Positions 25,995-34,809 of a stretch of 64,000 nt of DNA are shown here, piece after piece (position 1 is the stretch's first letter; every line of letters starts with the position of its first letter). The stretch is from Defluviimonas sp. SAOS-178_SWC (GTDB lineage: Bacteria; Pseudomonadota; Alphaproteobacteria; Rhodobacterales; Rhodobacteraceae). The notes under the pieces were generated by a model, which was not told the DNA's origin, searched no databases, and was given only the letters and a program-made list of their open reading frames with translations. The stretch spans positions 1,350,001 to 1,414,000 of the forward strand of contig NZ_CP156081.1 in assembly GCF_039830135.1 (NCBI RefSeq), read 5' to 3'. The translations under genes were made by a program, and so were the position numbers.

Positions 25995-26444
25995 ATGCAA
26001 AAGGCCCAGGACTTCACCAAAGTCGTGCAGGACATGACCGCCAACTTCCCCTTCGACGCGAAAGCGCTGCAGGACACCTTCAAGAGCTCGGCCGTCTTCA
26101 GCGAGAAGATGACGAAAGTCGCTCTCGAAGCCGCCGAGAAGTCGAACGAGATTTCCTCGAAGTGGACCAAGGACACCATCGCCAAGGTCGGCACGCTCGC
26201 CAAAGTCAAGGATGAGCCGACCGACTATTCCAAAGCGCTGAGCGACTTCGCTTCGGCCGCTGCCGAGATGGCCGCCGAGAACCTCGCCGCTTTCGCCGAA
26301 GTCGCGAAGAAAGCCCAGATGGAAACGGTCGAGCTGATGCTCGCCGCCGGCAAGGACATCTCGGAAGACGCGACCGCTGCCGTCAAGAAGGCCCAGGCCG
26401 AAGTGACGTCGGCTGCGAAGAAAGCCGCTGCCGCGGTCAAGTGA
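25995..26444 (+). CDS. phaP: phasin, granule-associated protein
   Basis: Amphipathic helical protein of 149 residues that coats polyhydroxyalkanoate granules. The phasin pattern is clear in LQDTFKSSAVFSEKMTKVAL, SNEISSKWTKDTIAKVGTLA and the FASAAAEMAAENLAAFAEVA stretch; the C-terminus is Ala/Lys-rich (VKKAQAEVTSAAKKAAAAVK). Ribosome site AGGAGAG. Flanked by operators upstream and a strong terminator downstream, so it is a single strongly regulated transcript. Confidence 0.95.
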   Translation: MQKAQDFTKVVQDMTANFPFDAKALQDTFKSSAVFSEKMTKVALEAAEKSNEISSKWTKDTIAKVGTLAKVKDEPTDYSKALSDFASAAAEMAAENLAAFAEVAKKAQMETVELMLAAGKDISEDATAAVKKAQAEVTSAAKKAAAAVK

Positions 26445-26485
26445 TCTAAGCCAGCCTTACTCCTCCCTGTAGGCTAGGCCAATCT

Positions 26486-26515
26486 GGCGGGCACTTCGTG
26501 CCCGCCTTTCTTTTT
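26486..26515 (+). terminator. Rho-independent terminator of phaP
   Basis: Perfect stem GGCGGGCAC (26486-26494) and GTGCCCGCC (26498-26506) with a TTC loop, followed by TTTCTTTTT. It begins 41 bases after the phaP stop. Confidence 0.85.
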
Positions 26516-26580
26516 GTTGTCTTTTCTGTGCCGAGGCTTAATGTCGCTGCGATGCCGAAAGACTGCCCGGGGAGAAAGTC

Positions 26581-27156
26581 ATGGCCGAAGATGCCAAGCC
26601 GCTTCTGATCAAGCGTTATGCGAGCCGCCGCCTCTACAATACCGAGACGAGCGATTACGTGACGCTCGAAGACATCGCGGCCTTCATCCGGGACGGGCGC
26701 GAGGTGCAGATCGTCGATCTGAAGTCGGGCGACGACCTGACCCGGCAATATCTTCTGCAAATCATCGCCGAACATGAAAGCCGGGGCGAAAGCGTCCTGC
26801 CGGTGGATGTGCTGACCGATCTCGTGCGCAGCTACACGACAAGCGCGCAAAGCGTGGTCCCGCAGTTCCTGGCCGCCTCGTTCGAGATGCTGCGCGAGGG
26901 GCAGTCGAAGATGATGGAGAATCTCACCACTTTTCCGAACCCGATGGCATCGATGCCGGGCTTCGAAGCGATGCAGCGTCAGCAGCAAGCCTTCCTGAAG
27001 TCAATCATGGGCGGCTTCCCCGGATCGTCCGGCCCCGCGCGCGAAGATGACGACGAGGATGCGCCGAAGGCGAAAGCCAAGGCGAATTCCGACGACGACA
27101 TCGCGGCGATCAAGAAGCAGCTCGCCGATCTCCAGTCGAAACTGTCCAAACTCTGA
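26581..27156 (+). CDS. phaR: polyhydroxyalkanoate synthesis repressor
   Basis: DNA- and granule-binding repressor of phasin synthesis, 191 residues. The N-terminal PHB accumulation regulator DNA-binding domain spans about residues 8-63: LLIKRYASRRLYNTETSDYV and LEDIAAFIRDGREVQIVDLK. A middle helical region (PQFLAASFEMLREGQSKMME) and a charged low-complexity stretch precede a C-terminal coiled coil (DDIAAIKKQLADLQSKLSKL). I found no CTGC-N3-GCAG site in its own upstream 136 bases, so autoregulation is not evident. Convergent with the DegT gene. Confidence 0.95.
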   Translation: MAEDAKPLLIKRYASRRLYNTETSDYVTLEDIAAFIRDGREVQIVDLKSGDDLTRQYLLQIIAEHESRGESVLPVDVLTDLVRSYTTSAQSVVPQFLAASFEMLREGQSKMMENLTTFPNPMASMPGFEAMQRQQQAFLKSIMGGFPGSSGPAREDDDEDAPKAKAKANSDDDIAAIKKQLADLQSKLSKL

Positions 27157-27160
27157 AGCC

Positions 27161-28384
27161 TTAGGCGGCCTTGACCTGCGCCGCCGCATCGAGGAGCGCG
27201 GTGACGATCACGTCGAGCTCCTCCCTGACGAGCCGCGCCGGCAGGCGCAGGTCGCAGGCGCGCATCAGCATCGCACGGGTCTTCGGAAGGTCAGGCTGCG
27301 GACCGAGGAACTGCCAGTTCCAGAAGGCGCGGGCATTGTCGCGGCTGAGGCCGAAGACCTGAACCGACACGCCGCGCTCGGCGGCAGCGGCCTGGAAGGC
27401 CCGCGCGTCATCATCATCCGCAAAGCCCCGGAGGTTGAACTGGAGCGAATCCGGCGCGCGGGTTTCCTGCGGCAGCGACGGCGGCACCTCCATCCAGGGC
27501 GAGGCGTTCAGCAGGCCCGCAGCATAGTCGTGGTTGGTGCGGCCCGAAAGAACGCGCTCGTCGATCAGCGGGATCTGCGGCCGGATCACCGCCGCCGAAA
27601 GGTTCTGCATCCGCATGTTGTAAAGCGGCAGCCTGTTCTGCCAGTGATGGAAGCTGTTCTGAAGCCCGGGGTGCTTCTTCCAGTTGTGCTCATACGCGCC
27701 CGACATGATCACCGCGCGGGCGGCGAGCTCGGGGTCGTCGGTGACGAACATCCCGCCTTCGCCGGCATTGACGAGCTTGTAGGACTGGAACGAGAAGCAG
27801 CCGATCTTGCCGAGCGTGCCGATCTTGCGGCCCGACCAGAGCGTGCCAAGCGAATGGGCGGCGTCCTCGATCACGGGAATGCCGCGTGCATCGCATTCGG
27901 CCAGGATCACATCCATGTCGGAGGTGTGGCCGCGCATGTGGCTGATCAGCACCGCCGCCGCCCCGTCGAGCTTGGCGCGGAAATCGTCGAGGTCGATGCG
28001 GAACGTGTCCCCGACCTCAACGAGGACCGGTTCGCAATCGGCATGGATCACGGCCGAGGGGACGGCGGCGAAGGTGAAGGCCGGGATCAGGACCTTCGCG
28101 CCGCGCGGCAGATCGAGCGCCTTCAACGAAAGGAAAAGCGCCGCCGAGCAGGACGAGACCGCGAGCGCGTAGCGCACGCCCATGTAGTCGGCGAATTCCG
28201 CCTCGAGCCGCGCCACCGGCGCGCCTTCGGGCGCGGTGTAGCGGAAGAGGTCACCCGAGGCGAGCAGACGCTCGATCTCGGCCCGGGCGGCTTCGGGGAT
28301 GGGCTCCGCATCGTAGACGTTGGGCGCGGCCTGCGGCACCGCCCCTTTGGCCAGAGCGTTGGTTGACATCCGGTTCATCCCCAT
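27161..28384 (-). CDS. DegT/DnrJ/EryC1/StrS-family aminotransferase
   Basis: PLP enzyme of 407 residues. The PLP lysine is K203 in SFQSYKLVNAGEGGMF and the cofactor aspartate is D174 in VIEDAAHSLGTLWSG. The family's SSCSAALFLSLKAL (77-90) and IPAFTFAAVPSAVI (100-113) motifs are present. Members usually aminate keto-sugars, but there are no sugar-nucleotide genes here. The gene follows a glutamine-synthetase-like gene at 98 bases in the same orientation. Alternative starts at codons 3 and 6 (MSTNALAKG) are possible. Its place at the end of the amine operon suggests handling an amino compound; this is inference. Confidence 0.85.
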   Translation of the reverse strand: MGMNRMSTNALAKGAVPQAAPNVYDAEPIPEAARAEIERLLASGDLFRYTAPEGAPVARLEAEFADYMGVRYALAVSSCSAALFLSLKALDLPRGAKVLIPAFTFAAVPSAVIHADCEPVLVEVGDTFRIDLDDFRAKLDGAAAVLISHMRGHTSDMDVILAECDARGIPVIEDAAHSLGTLWSGRKIGTLGKIGCFSFQSYKLVNAGEGGMFVTDDPELAARAVIMSGAYEHNWKKHPGLQNSFHHWQNRLPLYNMRMQNLSAAVIRPQIPLIDERVLSGRTNHDYAAGLLNASPWMEVPPSLPQETRAPDSLQFNLRGFADDDDARAFQAAAAERGVSVQVFGLSRDNARAFWNWQFLGPQPDLPKTRAMLMRACDLRLPARLVREELDVIVTALLDAAAQVKAA

Positions 28385-28482
28385 TGATCCGTCTCGCCTT
28401 AGACCTAATTCACCTGCTGCAGGGTTTCTAGCCCGGATCTCGTGTCAACGGGATGACAGGCCGGATCGCGCCGCGCGGCGGG

Positions 28483-29841
28483 TCAGACGTTCAAAAGCAG
28501 ATGCTCGCGCTCCCACGGGCTGATGACTTGCAGGAATTCCTTGTACTCGTTGCGTTTCACCGCTTCGTAGATATCGCAGAATTCCGGGGTCAGGGCCTCG
28601 CGCACCGGGGCGCAGTCGGAGAAAAGATCGAGCGCGTCGCCGAGCGTCGTCGGCAATTCGTCGGCGTTTATGTAGGCGTTGCCCTTGTTCTCCTGGCGCG
28701 GCTGCTTCTTCTCGATGAGGCCGAGATAGCCGCAGACCAGCGTCGCGACGATGCCGAGATAGGGGTTGCAGTCCATCCCCGGAAGCCGGTTTTCCAGACG
28801 CCGCGCCTTGGGGTCCGAGATCGGAACCCGCAGGCCGGTCGTGCGGTTGTCGCGGCCCCATTCCAGATTGATCGGCGCCGCGAAGTCCGGCACGTAGCGG
28901 CGATAGGAGTTCACGTAAGGCGCCATCAGCGCGACGACGGCGGGCAGGTAGTTCTGCATCCCGGCGATGAAATGCATGAATTCCGGCGTTTCCCGTCCCT
29001 TCTTGTCCGAGAAGATGTTCTCGCCGGTCTTGATGTCCACCACCGACTGGTGGATGTGCATGGCCGAGCCCGGCTCCCCCTCGATCGGCTTGGCCATGAA
29101 GGTGGCGAAGCAGTCGTGGCGGAGCGCCGCCTCGCGGATCAGGCGCTTGAAGAAGAAGACCTCGTCGGCGAGCGTCACCGGGTCTCCGTGGCTCAGGTTC
29201 AGTTCCACCTGGCCGGCGCCGCCTTCCTGCACGATGCCGTCGATCTCGAAGCCCTGCGCCTCGGCGAAGTCGTAGATGTCGTCGATGACATGGCCGTATT
29301 CGTCGACGGCCGACATCGAATAGGCCTGGTTCGCCATCATCCGGCGGCCCGAGCGGCCGACGGGCGGGATCACTGGCTGGTTGGCGTCGAGGTTGCGGGC
29401 AACGATGTAGAATTCCATCTCGGGCGCGACGATCGGGCTCCAGCCCTTTTCGGCGTAAAGCGCCACCATGCGCTTCAGCACGTTTCGCGGCGCCATCGCG
29501 ACGGGATTGCCGGCCTGATCGTTGACGTCATGGATGACCTGAAGGGCCGGATCCGCGGACCACGGCACCGCCGTCGCGGTGGTAAAATCCGGCACCAGCA
29601 CCATGTCGGGTTCGGTGAATTCGCTGGCATCGGGCATGTCGGCGTAATCGCCGGTGATGGTCTGCGCGAAGATCGAATTGGGCAGGTGAAAGAACTTCTG
29701 CTTGCCGAATTTAGAGGCCGGCATCGCCTTGCCCTTGGCCACGCCAGCAAGGTCGGCGACGAGGCATTCGACCTCGTCCAGCCGGCGGCCTGCGATGTAT
29801 TCCTGGGCGGCTTCGGGCAGTTTCTGGGTCCAGTCGGACAT
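28483..29841 (-). CDS. glutamine-synthetase-family ligase (gamma-glutamyl-amine synthetase type), copy 1
   Basis: ATP-dependent ligase of 452 residues in the GlnA/PuuA superfamily. Catalytic landmarks are VAPEMEFYIV, GQVELNLSHGD, GSAMHIHQSV, NRTTGLRVP and RRLENRLPGMDCNPYL. The N-terminal beta-grasp part is shortened compared with housekeeping GlnA, and the gene sits beside a class I amidotransferase, which suggests gamma-glutamylation of an amine rather than ammonia assimilation. It is 16 bases after the amidotransferase gene. Substrate unknown; putrescine is one candidate. Confidence 0.85.
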   Translation of the reverse strand: MSDWTQKLPEAAQEYIAGRRLDEVECLVADLAGVAKGKAMPASKFGKQKFFHLPNSIFAQTITGDYADMPDASEFTEPDMVLVPDFTTATAVPWSADPALQVIHDVNDQAGNPVAMAPRNVLKRMVALYAEKGWSPIVAPEMEFYIVARNLDANQPVIPPVGRSGRRMMANQAYSMSAVDEYGHVIDDIYDFAEAQGFEIDGIVQEGGAGQVELNLSHGDPVTLADEVFFFKRLIREAALRHDCFATFMAKPIEGEPGSAMHIHQSVVDIKTGENIFSDKKGRETPEFMHFIAGMQNYLPAVVALMAPYVNSYRRYVPDFAAPINLEWGRDNRTTGLRVPISDPKARRLENRLPGMDCNPYLGIVATLVCGYLGLIEKKQPRQENKGNAYINADELPTTLGDALDLFSDCAPVREALTPEFCDIYEAVKRNEYKEFLQVISPWEREHLLLNV

Positions 29842-29857
29842 AAGATCACACTGTTTT

Positions 29858-30538
29858 TCAGTTACGGGTTTGCTTGAAGAAATCCGCGATCCGGTCGGCG
29901 ATCGCGACAGAGGAATTGTCAGGCGTGAAGCGGGCGCGGGCGGCGTCCATTGTCGCGCCGGGCACGAGTCCCTTGCCGCGCGTCGTCATCAGGCCTTCGA
30001 TGAAATCGTTCCCGTATTCGGGATGGGCCTGAACGGTGAAGGCGCGGTCATCGTAGAGAAGGGCGGCATATTCGCAGAAAGGATGGGTGCCGACCGCCTC
30101 GGCCATGTCCGGTTTTTCGACGACCTGATCCTGATGCCAGGCGTTCAGCGTCACCGGCTTGCCGCTGAAATCGTAGTCCTGCGGACCGACCGCCCAACCG
30201 CCCTTGAACTTCTCGACCTTCCCGCCAAGCGCCTGGGCGATGATCTGGTGGCCAAAGCAGATACCGACCATCGGCACCTTATCGGCATAGGCCTTGCGAA
30301 TGAACTCTTCGAGCGGCTTGATGAAGGGATGGTCCTCGTAGGCGCCGTGGCGCGAGCCGGTGATGAGCCAGCCGTCGCAGTCATGGACGCTCGCGGGAAA
30401 CGCCATCGCCTCGACGTGGTAGGTCTTGAACTCCAGTCCGCGCCCGGCAAGCAGCCGGACGAACATATCGGGATAGTCGCCCATCTCGTCCCTGAGGACG
30501 TCGGGCGCCTGGCCGGTCTGAAGGATGCCGATGAGCAT
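29858..30538 (-). CDS. class I glutamine amidotransferase-fold hydrolase
   Basis: 226 residues. Catalytic triad: C94 in VGICFGHQII and H172/E174 in VQAHPEYG. The LITGSRHGAYEDHPFIKPL loop is typical of the GMP-synthase-like amidotransferase group. It is set between two glutamine-synthetase-like genes. By analogy with PuuD it may release the gamma-glutamyl group from a pathway intermediate, but PuuD itself belongs to a different subgroup (C26), so this is inferred from context. Confidence 0.85.
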   Translation of the reverse strand: MLIGILQTGQAPDVLRDEMGDYPDMFVRLLAGRGLEFKTYHVEAMAFPASVHDCDGWLITGSRHGAYEDHPFIKPLEEFIRKAYADKVPMVGICFGHQIIAQALGGKVEKFKGGWAVGPQDYDFSGKPVTLNAWHQDQVVEKPDMAEAVGTHPFCEYAALLYDDRAFTVQAHPEYGNDFIEGLMTTRGKGLVPGATMDAARARFTPDNSSVAIADRIADFFKQTRN

Positions 30539-30613
30539 GAATATCTCGTGGTCCGGTTCGCGTGAAGGTAACGCCCTGCCATTCCCCCGCGCAAGGCAAA
30601 TGGCAGGAAGCGG

Positions 30614-31951
30614 TCAGACGGTGTCGAGGTAGACCTCGGTCTTCTCCTCGGGCGACAGTTCTTCCATGTAGTGAAGCTCCTGCCGCTTGGTCATGACATA
30701 GTTGCGGATCAGTTCCTTCGGGAAGATCTGGGCGACGATCTCGCTTTTTTCGAAGACGTCGATGGACTCTTTCCAGCTGTCGGGCAGCAAGGGCAGGTCG
30801 AGCGCGTAGGCGTTGCCGGTGATCGGCGCCGTCGGGGTCATCTTGCCCTCGATCCCGATCAGCGCCGCGCCAAGAATGGCCGCGAGCATCAGGTAGGGGT
30901 TCACGTCGCCCCCCGCGACCCTGTGTTCGATCCGCCGCGCCGCCGGATTGCCTGAGGGGATGCGGATCGCCGAGGTCCGGTTCTCATAGGCCCAGCAGAT
31001 CTGGTTCGGGGCGTGGGCTTCGGGAATGAGCCGTTCGTAGCTGTTGTCGTGCGGCGCGAAAAGCAGCGTGCAGTCGTGCATCGCGGCAAGGCAGCCCGCG
31101 ACCGCGTGTCTGAGCATGTCGGACCCGTCCGGCCCACCATTGTCGAAGATGTTGTCCCCGTTCTTGTCGATGATCGAGAAATGGGTGTGTAGCCCGTTGC
31201 CGGAATATTCCGGGTAGGGTTTGGCCATGAAGCTGGCGGCGAACCCGTGCCGCCGCGCCATGCCCTTCAGGAGCATCTTGAAAAGCCAGGCATCGTCGGC
31301 GGCGCGCAAGGCGTCGTCGCAATGCATCAGGTTGATCTCGAACTGACCAAGGCCGGATTCAGAGATCGCGGTGTCGGCCGGAATGTCCATCGCCTCGCAG
31401 GCATCGTAGAGATCGGTGAAGAACGTGTCGAAGGCGTCGAGGGCGCGGATCGACATGATCTCTGCCGCCTTGCGGCGCTTGCCGGAACGGGGCGAGGGCG
31501 GGACCTGAAGCGTCTTGCCGCTGTCGTCGATCAGGAAGAATTCCAGCTCCATCGCACAGACCGGCGTCAGCCCATGCTCCTTGTAGCGCGCGATGATGCG
31601 GGACAGAGCGTGGCGCGGATCGCCGTCGTAGGGCTTGCCGTTCTCGCGGAACATCCAGAGCGGCAGGAGCGCCGAGGGGCTGTCGAGCCACGGCATCGGC
31701 AGGAAGCCGCGCTCGGTCGGCTTCAGGACGCCGTCGACGTCGCCCGAGTCGAAGACGAGCGGGCTGTCCTCGATATCCTCGCCCCAGATGTCGAGGTTCA
31801 GGACCGACATCGGGTAGCGGGTTCCGTTTTCAACCACCGCGTTGGCAAAACGCGTCGGCACCCGCTTGCCGCGCGGCTGCCCGTTGAGGTCGGCCGCCGC
31901 CACACGGATCGTGCGCACCTCGGGGTGTTTTCTGAGCCAGTTCTTCATCAT
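30614..31951 (-). CDS. glutamine-synthetase-family ligase, copy 2
   Basis: 445 residues, distinct from copy 1 but the same fold. Landmarks: CAMELEFFLID, GQFEINLMHCDDALR, GNGLHTHFSI, NRTSAIRIPSGNP and RRIEHRVAGGDVNPYLM. Two different ligases in one operon suggest two related amines or two steps. The upstream region (31952-32145) contains a TTTGATCAAA palindrome and a partial copy. The transporter genes lie immediately upstream in the same orientation. Confidence 0.85.
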   Translation of the reverse strand: MMKNWLRKHPEVRTIRVAAADLNGQPRGKRVPTRFANAVVENGTRYPMSVLNLDIWGEDIEDSPLVFDSGDVDGVLKPTERGFLPMPWLDSPSALLPLWMFRENGKPYDGDPRHALSRIIARYKEHGLTPVCAMELEFFLIDDSGKTLQVPPSPRSGKRRKAAEIMSIRALDAFDTFFTDLYDACEAMDIPADTAISESGLGQFEINLMHCDDALRAADDAWLFKMLLKGMARRHGFAASFMAKPYPEYSGNGLHTHFSIIDKNGDNIFDNGGPDGSDMLRHAVAGCLAAMHDCTLLFAPHDNSYERLIPEAHAPNQICWAYENRTSAIRIPSGNPAARRIEHRVAGGDVNPYLMLAAILGAALIGIEGKMTPTAPITGNAYALDLPLLPDSWKESIDVFEKSEIVAQIFPKELIRNYVMTKRQELHYMEELSPEEKTEVYLDTV

Positions 31952-32052
31952 CTCACCTGGATGGCCGGAGCGCGCATTCCGAAACCGCCATGGGCCGGGA
32001 CCGCGAAGTCCGCCTGGCAGCGTCGGCCCATGCCCTTGGGCCTTAGCTGTTT

Positions 32053-32137
32053 ATGATCAAATTTTGCGGACGGTTCGACCCACTTGGCCAAGTGCCCGGA
32101 ATCAGGCTCTCATTCCCGTCGAATAATTTGATCAAAT
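32053..32137. promoter_or_regulatory. candidate operator pair upstream of the ligase gene
   Basis: ATTTGATCAAAT (32126-32137) is a perfect 12-base palindrome in an AT-rich patch. A related half, ATGATCAAAT, is at 32053-32062. They lie between the transporter permease gene and the second glutamine-synthetase-like gene, suggesting an internal regulated promoter. The regulator is not identified; no regulator gene is adjacent. Confidence 0.4.
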
Positions 32138-32145
32138 GATGAATA

Positions 32146-32985
32146 CTACCGGATGATCTGCGGACGCAAGCGAATTCTGCTGCGCCGCTCTTTCGGCAGG
32201 TGGCGGTTCAGGTGCCGGTTCACCATGCCGAAAAGGCCGATGATGGCCAGAGTCAGAAGGATGAAATAGGCCGCGATCACCGGATAGGCGACGAAGGGGT
32301 TGAAGGTCTTGGCCGCGAAATAGGTCGCGTAATAAAGCGCGTCGCCCTTCTGCTGGAAGGCCGGGAAGCCCGAGAAATAGACAAGCGTCGTCGCGTGAAA
32401 GAGGAAGATCGCCTCGTTCGTGTAGGCGGGCCAGGCGAGCCGCATCATCGTCGGCCACATGACCCGGCGGAACCGCGACCAGCCGGACATGCCGTAGGCG
32501 TCGGCCGCCTCGATATCGCCCTTGGGGATGGAGCGGAGCGCGCCGTAGAAGATCTCGCCCGAATAGGCGGCGGTGTTGAGGAAGAGAACGATCAGCGCCC
32601 CGGCCCAGGCCTTCGAAAGCCACGAGGTCGCGACCGTGATCGTCATGAAGCCCAAGGGGATGTCGATGCCGGCGCGGGGCAGGAGGACGAAGGTCTCGTA
32701 GGCGAGGAAGAACTGGATGAAGAGCGGCGAGCCGCGGAAGACGAAGACGAACCATTCGGCGGGCTTCCTCGCCCAGGGGTTGGCACTCGCCTTCGCGACC
32801 GCGATCGCATTGGCGAGGAAGAAGCCGAAGAAGAGCGCCAACACGCCATAATAGAGGTTCCAGATCAGCCCCGACCCGATCAGGGTGAAGTGCTCGCAGA
32901 GCGTCATGTCGCCCTTGGGCAGAAGCCGTTCGCCGATCCCGATGGACCGCAGCGCATAGTCGGCGATTGTCTGCGTGCAGCTCAT
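32146..32985 (-). CDS. polar amino acid/amine ABC transporter permease (HisM-like)
   Basis: Inner-membrane permease of 279 residues with about five helices. The EAA loop is present as YGMSGWSRFRRVMWPTMMRL, and AYSGEIFYGALRSIPKGDIE precedes it, the HisMQ pattern. The start ATG 32983-32985 (MSCTQTIADYALRS) overlaps the stop of the other permease by ATGA. The FRGSPLFIQFFLAYETFVLL segment is a family feature. Confidence 0.9.
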   Translation of the reverse strand: MSCTQTIADYALRSIGIGERLLPKGDMTLCEHFTLIGSGLIWNLYYGVLALFFGFFLANAIAVAKASANPWARKPAEWFVFVFRGSPLFIQFFLAYETFVLLPRAGIDIPLGFMTITVATSWLSKAWAGALIVLFLNTAAYSGEIFYGALRSIPKGDIEAADAYGMSGWSRFRRVMWPTMMRLAWPAYTNEAIFLFHATTLVYFSGFPAFQQKGDALYYATYFAAKTFNPFVAYPVIAAYFILLTLAIIGLFGMVNRHLNRHLPKERRSRIRLRPQIIR

Positions 32986-33869
32986 CGCGCCGCCTTTCTC
33001 TGCATTTCGCCGGCAAGCGTCGCCTGGCCGTGGCTGAGCCGGACGGTGAGCCGCCCCAACACCTTTTCCGAGAGCTTGGTCATCAGGAGGTAGAAGACGA
33101 GGAGGGCAAGGAAATACCAGACCCGCCAGTCCGGGTGCGGATAATCGAAATGCGAGGTCTTGGAGCCGCCAAGCTCGCGTGCCCAGTAGACGATGTCGCG
33201 GATGCCGAGAAGGAAGAGAAGCGGCGTGGCTTTGATCAGGATCATCCACAGGTTCGAGAGACCGGGCAAAGCGTAGATCCACATCTGCGGCACGAGGATG
33301 CGCCAGAAGCTCTGCCGGTGCGACATGCCGTAGGCCTCGGCCGTTTCCATCTGGGCGCGCGGCACCGCCTGCATCGCGCCGTAGATCACGTTGGCCGCGA
33401 AGGCGCCGAACACGATGGCGAAGGCAAGGACGGCAAGGGTGAAGCCGTAGGTTTCATGGATCCATTGCGGGCTGCTGGAGAGCGGCAGCTTCGCTTCGGG
33501 GCAGACCACGAAATCGTTGCCCTGCCAGATCGGCTGCTCCCAGTCGGAACATTTCGCCTTGTGGCGCAGGTACTCGAACCCCTGGTCGAGCGCGATGGGC
33601 ACGAAGAGGAAGAAGATGATGTCGGGCACGCCGCGCACCATCGCGGTATAGGCCTTGCCGATCAGGCTGAGCGGCAGGAAATGCGACCGCGCCGCCATCG
33701 CCCCGCCGAAGCCGAAGGCGAGTGCCGCCGGTGCGGTGATCAGCATCAGCAGAAGCACGACCCCGAAAGACGTGTAGAACAGAAGGTGCTTTCCCGTCGT
33801 CAGATAGCAAAGGAGCCAGGTGAGCCCCTCGATCGCGTCGGGATCGGCGCAGCTTGCGAACATCGTCAT
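32982..33869 (-). CDS. polar amino acid/amine ABC transporter permease (HisQ-like)
   Basis: Partner permease of 295 residues. Features: VRGVPDIIFFLFVPIALDQG, NVIYGAMQAVPRAQMETAEA and the EAA loop YGMSHRQSFWRILVPQMWIY. The ATG 33869 (MTMFASCADPD) is taken as start; an in-frame GTG at 33896 and an ATG two codons later are alternatives. A periplasmic insert of about 60 residues between early helices (EYLRHKAKCSDWEQPIWQ) is longer than in HisQ. Separated from the binding protein gene by a hairpin. Confidence 0.9.
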   Translation of the reverse strand: MTMFASCADPDAIEGLTWLLCYLTTGKHLLFYTSFGVVLLLMLITAPAALAFGFGGAMAARSHFLPLSLIGKAYTAMVRGVPDIIFFLFVPIALDQGFEYLRHKAKCSDWEQPIWQGNDFVVCPEAKLPLSSSPQWIHETYGFTLAVLAFAIVFGAFAANVIYGAMQAVPRAQMETAEAYGMSHRQSFWRILVPQMWIYALPGLSNLWMILIKATPLLFLLGIRDIVYWARELGGSKTSHFDYPHPDWRVWYFLALLVFYLLMTKLSEKVLGRLTVRLSHGQATLAGEMQRKAAR

Positions 33870-34021
33870 CGCCCCGGTCGGGAAAAGGTGGGGCACGGGC
33901 GGTGCCCCACCGGTATGAAGCTCTTGTCAGGTCGTCTCGGCCGTCCGGCCCAAATCACCCGAGCGGATCGTCGTCACGGCGCCGCGATCCGTCCGCGCCC
34001 CGCCGCGTGGGTTCGCCGTGG

Positions 34022-34045
34022 GGGGCGGGCCCCAAGGCCCGCCCC
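34022..34045 (-). terminator. hairpin between binding-protein and permease genes
   Basis: GGGGCGGGCC (34022-34031) and GGCCCGCCCC (34036-34045) form a perfect 10-base stem with a four-base loop, seven bases after the binding protein stop. There is no T-run. Such stems often stabilise the upstream mRNA or reduce read-through so the binding protein is made in excess over the permeases. Confidence 0.55.
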
Positions 34046-34052
34046 TGGCGCC

Positions 34053-34775
34053 TCAGTAGACGAGGGCCTCTTCGCCGAACCATTTCTTGATCAAGGCGTT
34101 GAGCGTGCCATCGCCCTTCATGGCGGTGATCGCCGCGTCGAACTTGTCCCTGAGCTCGGTGTCGCTTTCGCGCAGACCCATGCCGACGCCGCCGCCAAGC
34201 TGGATGTCCTCGCCGGCGAAGACGAGTTCGCCGTTCGATTCCGCGACGATCGGGACGAGGAAGTCCTTGTCCGCGAGGACCGCGTCGGCCTCGCCGTTGC
34301 GGACGGCGGCGATGGTTTCGTCCGGCGTCGGATATTCGAGAAGCGTCGCGCCCGACTCGGCGACGTAGCCGGCCTGGATGGTCGCGGTCTGGGCCGCGAC
34401 CACGCCGCCCGTGATGTCGGCATCGGCCGACAACGCCACATAGGCCGACGCCGCCGGCGGGATGTAGTTCTGGGTGAAGTCGATGACCTTGTCACGCTCT
34501 TCGGTGATCGACATGCCGGCGATGATCGTGTCGTAGTTTCCCGAGGTGAGGTTCGGAATGATCGAATCCCACTCGTTGGTCACCCATTCGCAGGTCAGGC
34601 CGGCGCGGCTGCACAGTTCATCGCCAAGCTCGCGCTCGAACCCGTCGACTTCGCCCTTGTCGTTGATGAAGTTGTACGGAGGATAGGCGCCCTCGGTTCC
34701 CATGCGCACGGTCTGGGCGGAGGCGAGCCCCGCGGTCAGGGCCAGCGCGGCGGCGGTGAGGATCAGTTTCTTCAT
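34053..34775 (-). CDS. periplasmic amino acid/amine-binding protein of ABC transporter
   Basis: 240 residues with a signal peptide (MKKLILTAAALALTAGLASA, cleavage after residue 20). The SBP_bac_3 fold is clear: MGTEGAYPPYNFINDKGEVD, then GFERELGDELCSRAG, IIAGMSITEERDKVIDFTQN and the LADKDFLVPIV region. This places it with HisJ/ArgT/LAO-like proteins that bind basic or polar amino acids, or related amines. It lies 34 bases after the ATPase gene. Confidence 0.92.
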   Translation of the reverse strand: MKKLILTAAALALTAGLASAQTVRMGTEGAYPPYNFINDKGEVDGFERELGDELCSRAGLTCEWVTNEWDSIIPNLTSGNYDTIIAGMSITEERDKVIDFTQNYIPPAASAYVALSADADITGGVVAAQTATIQAGYVAESGATLLEYPTPDETIAAVRNGEADAVLADKDFLVPIVAESNGELVFAGEDIQLGGGVGMGLRESDTELRDKFDAAITAMKGDGTLNALIKKWFGEEALVY

Positions 34776-34809
34776 AGGTTACTCCCGGTCGTATGAGCTG
34801 CTTCGATGG

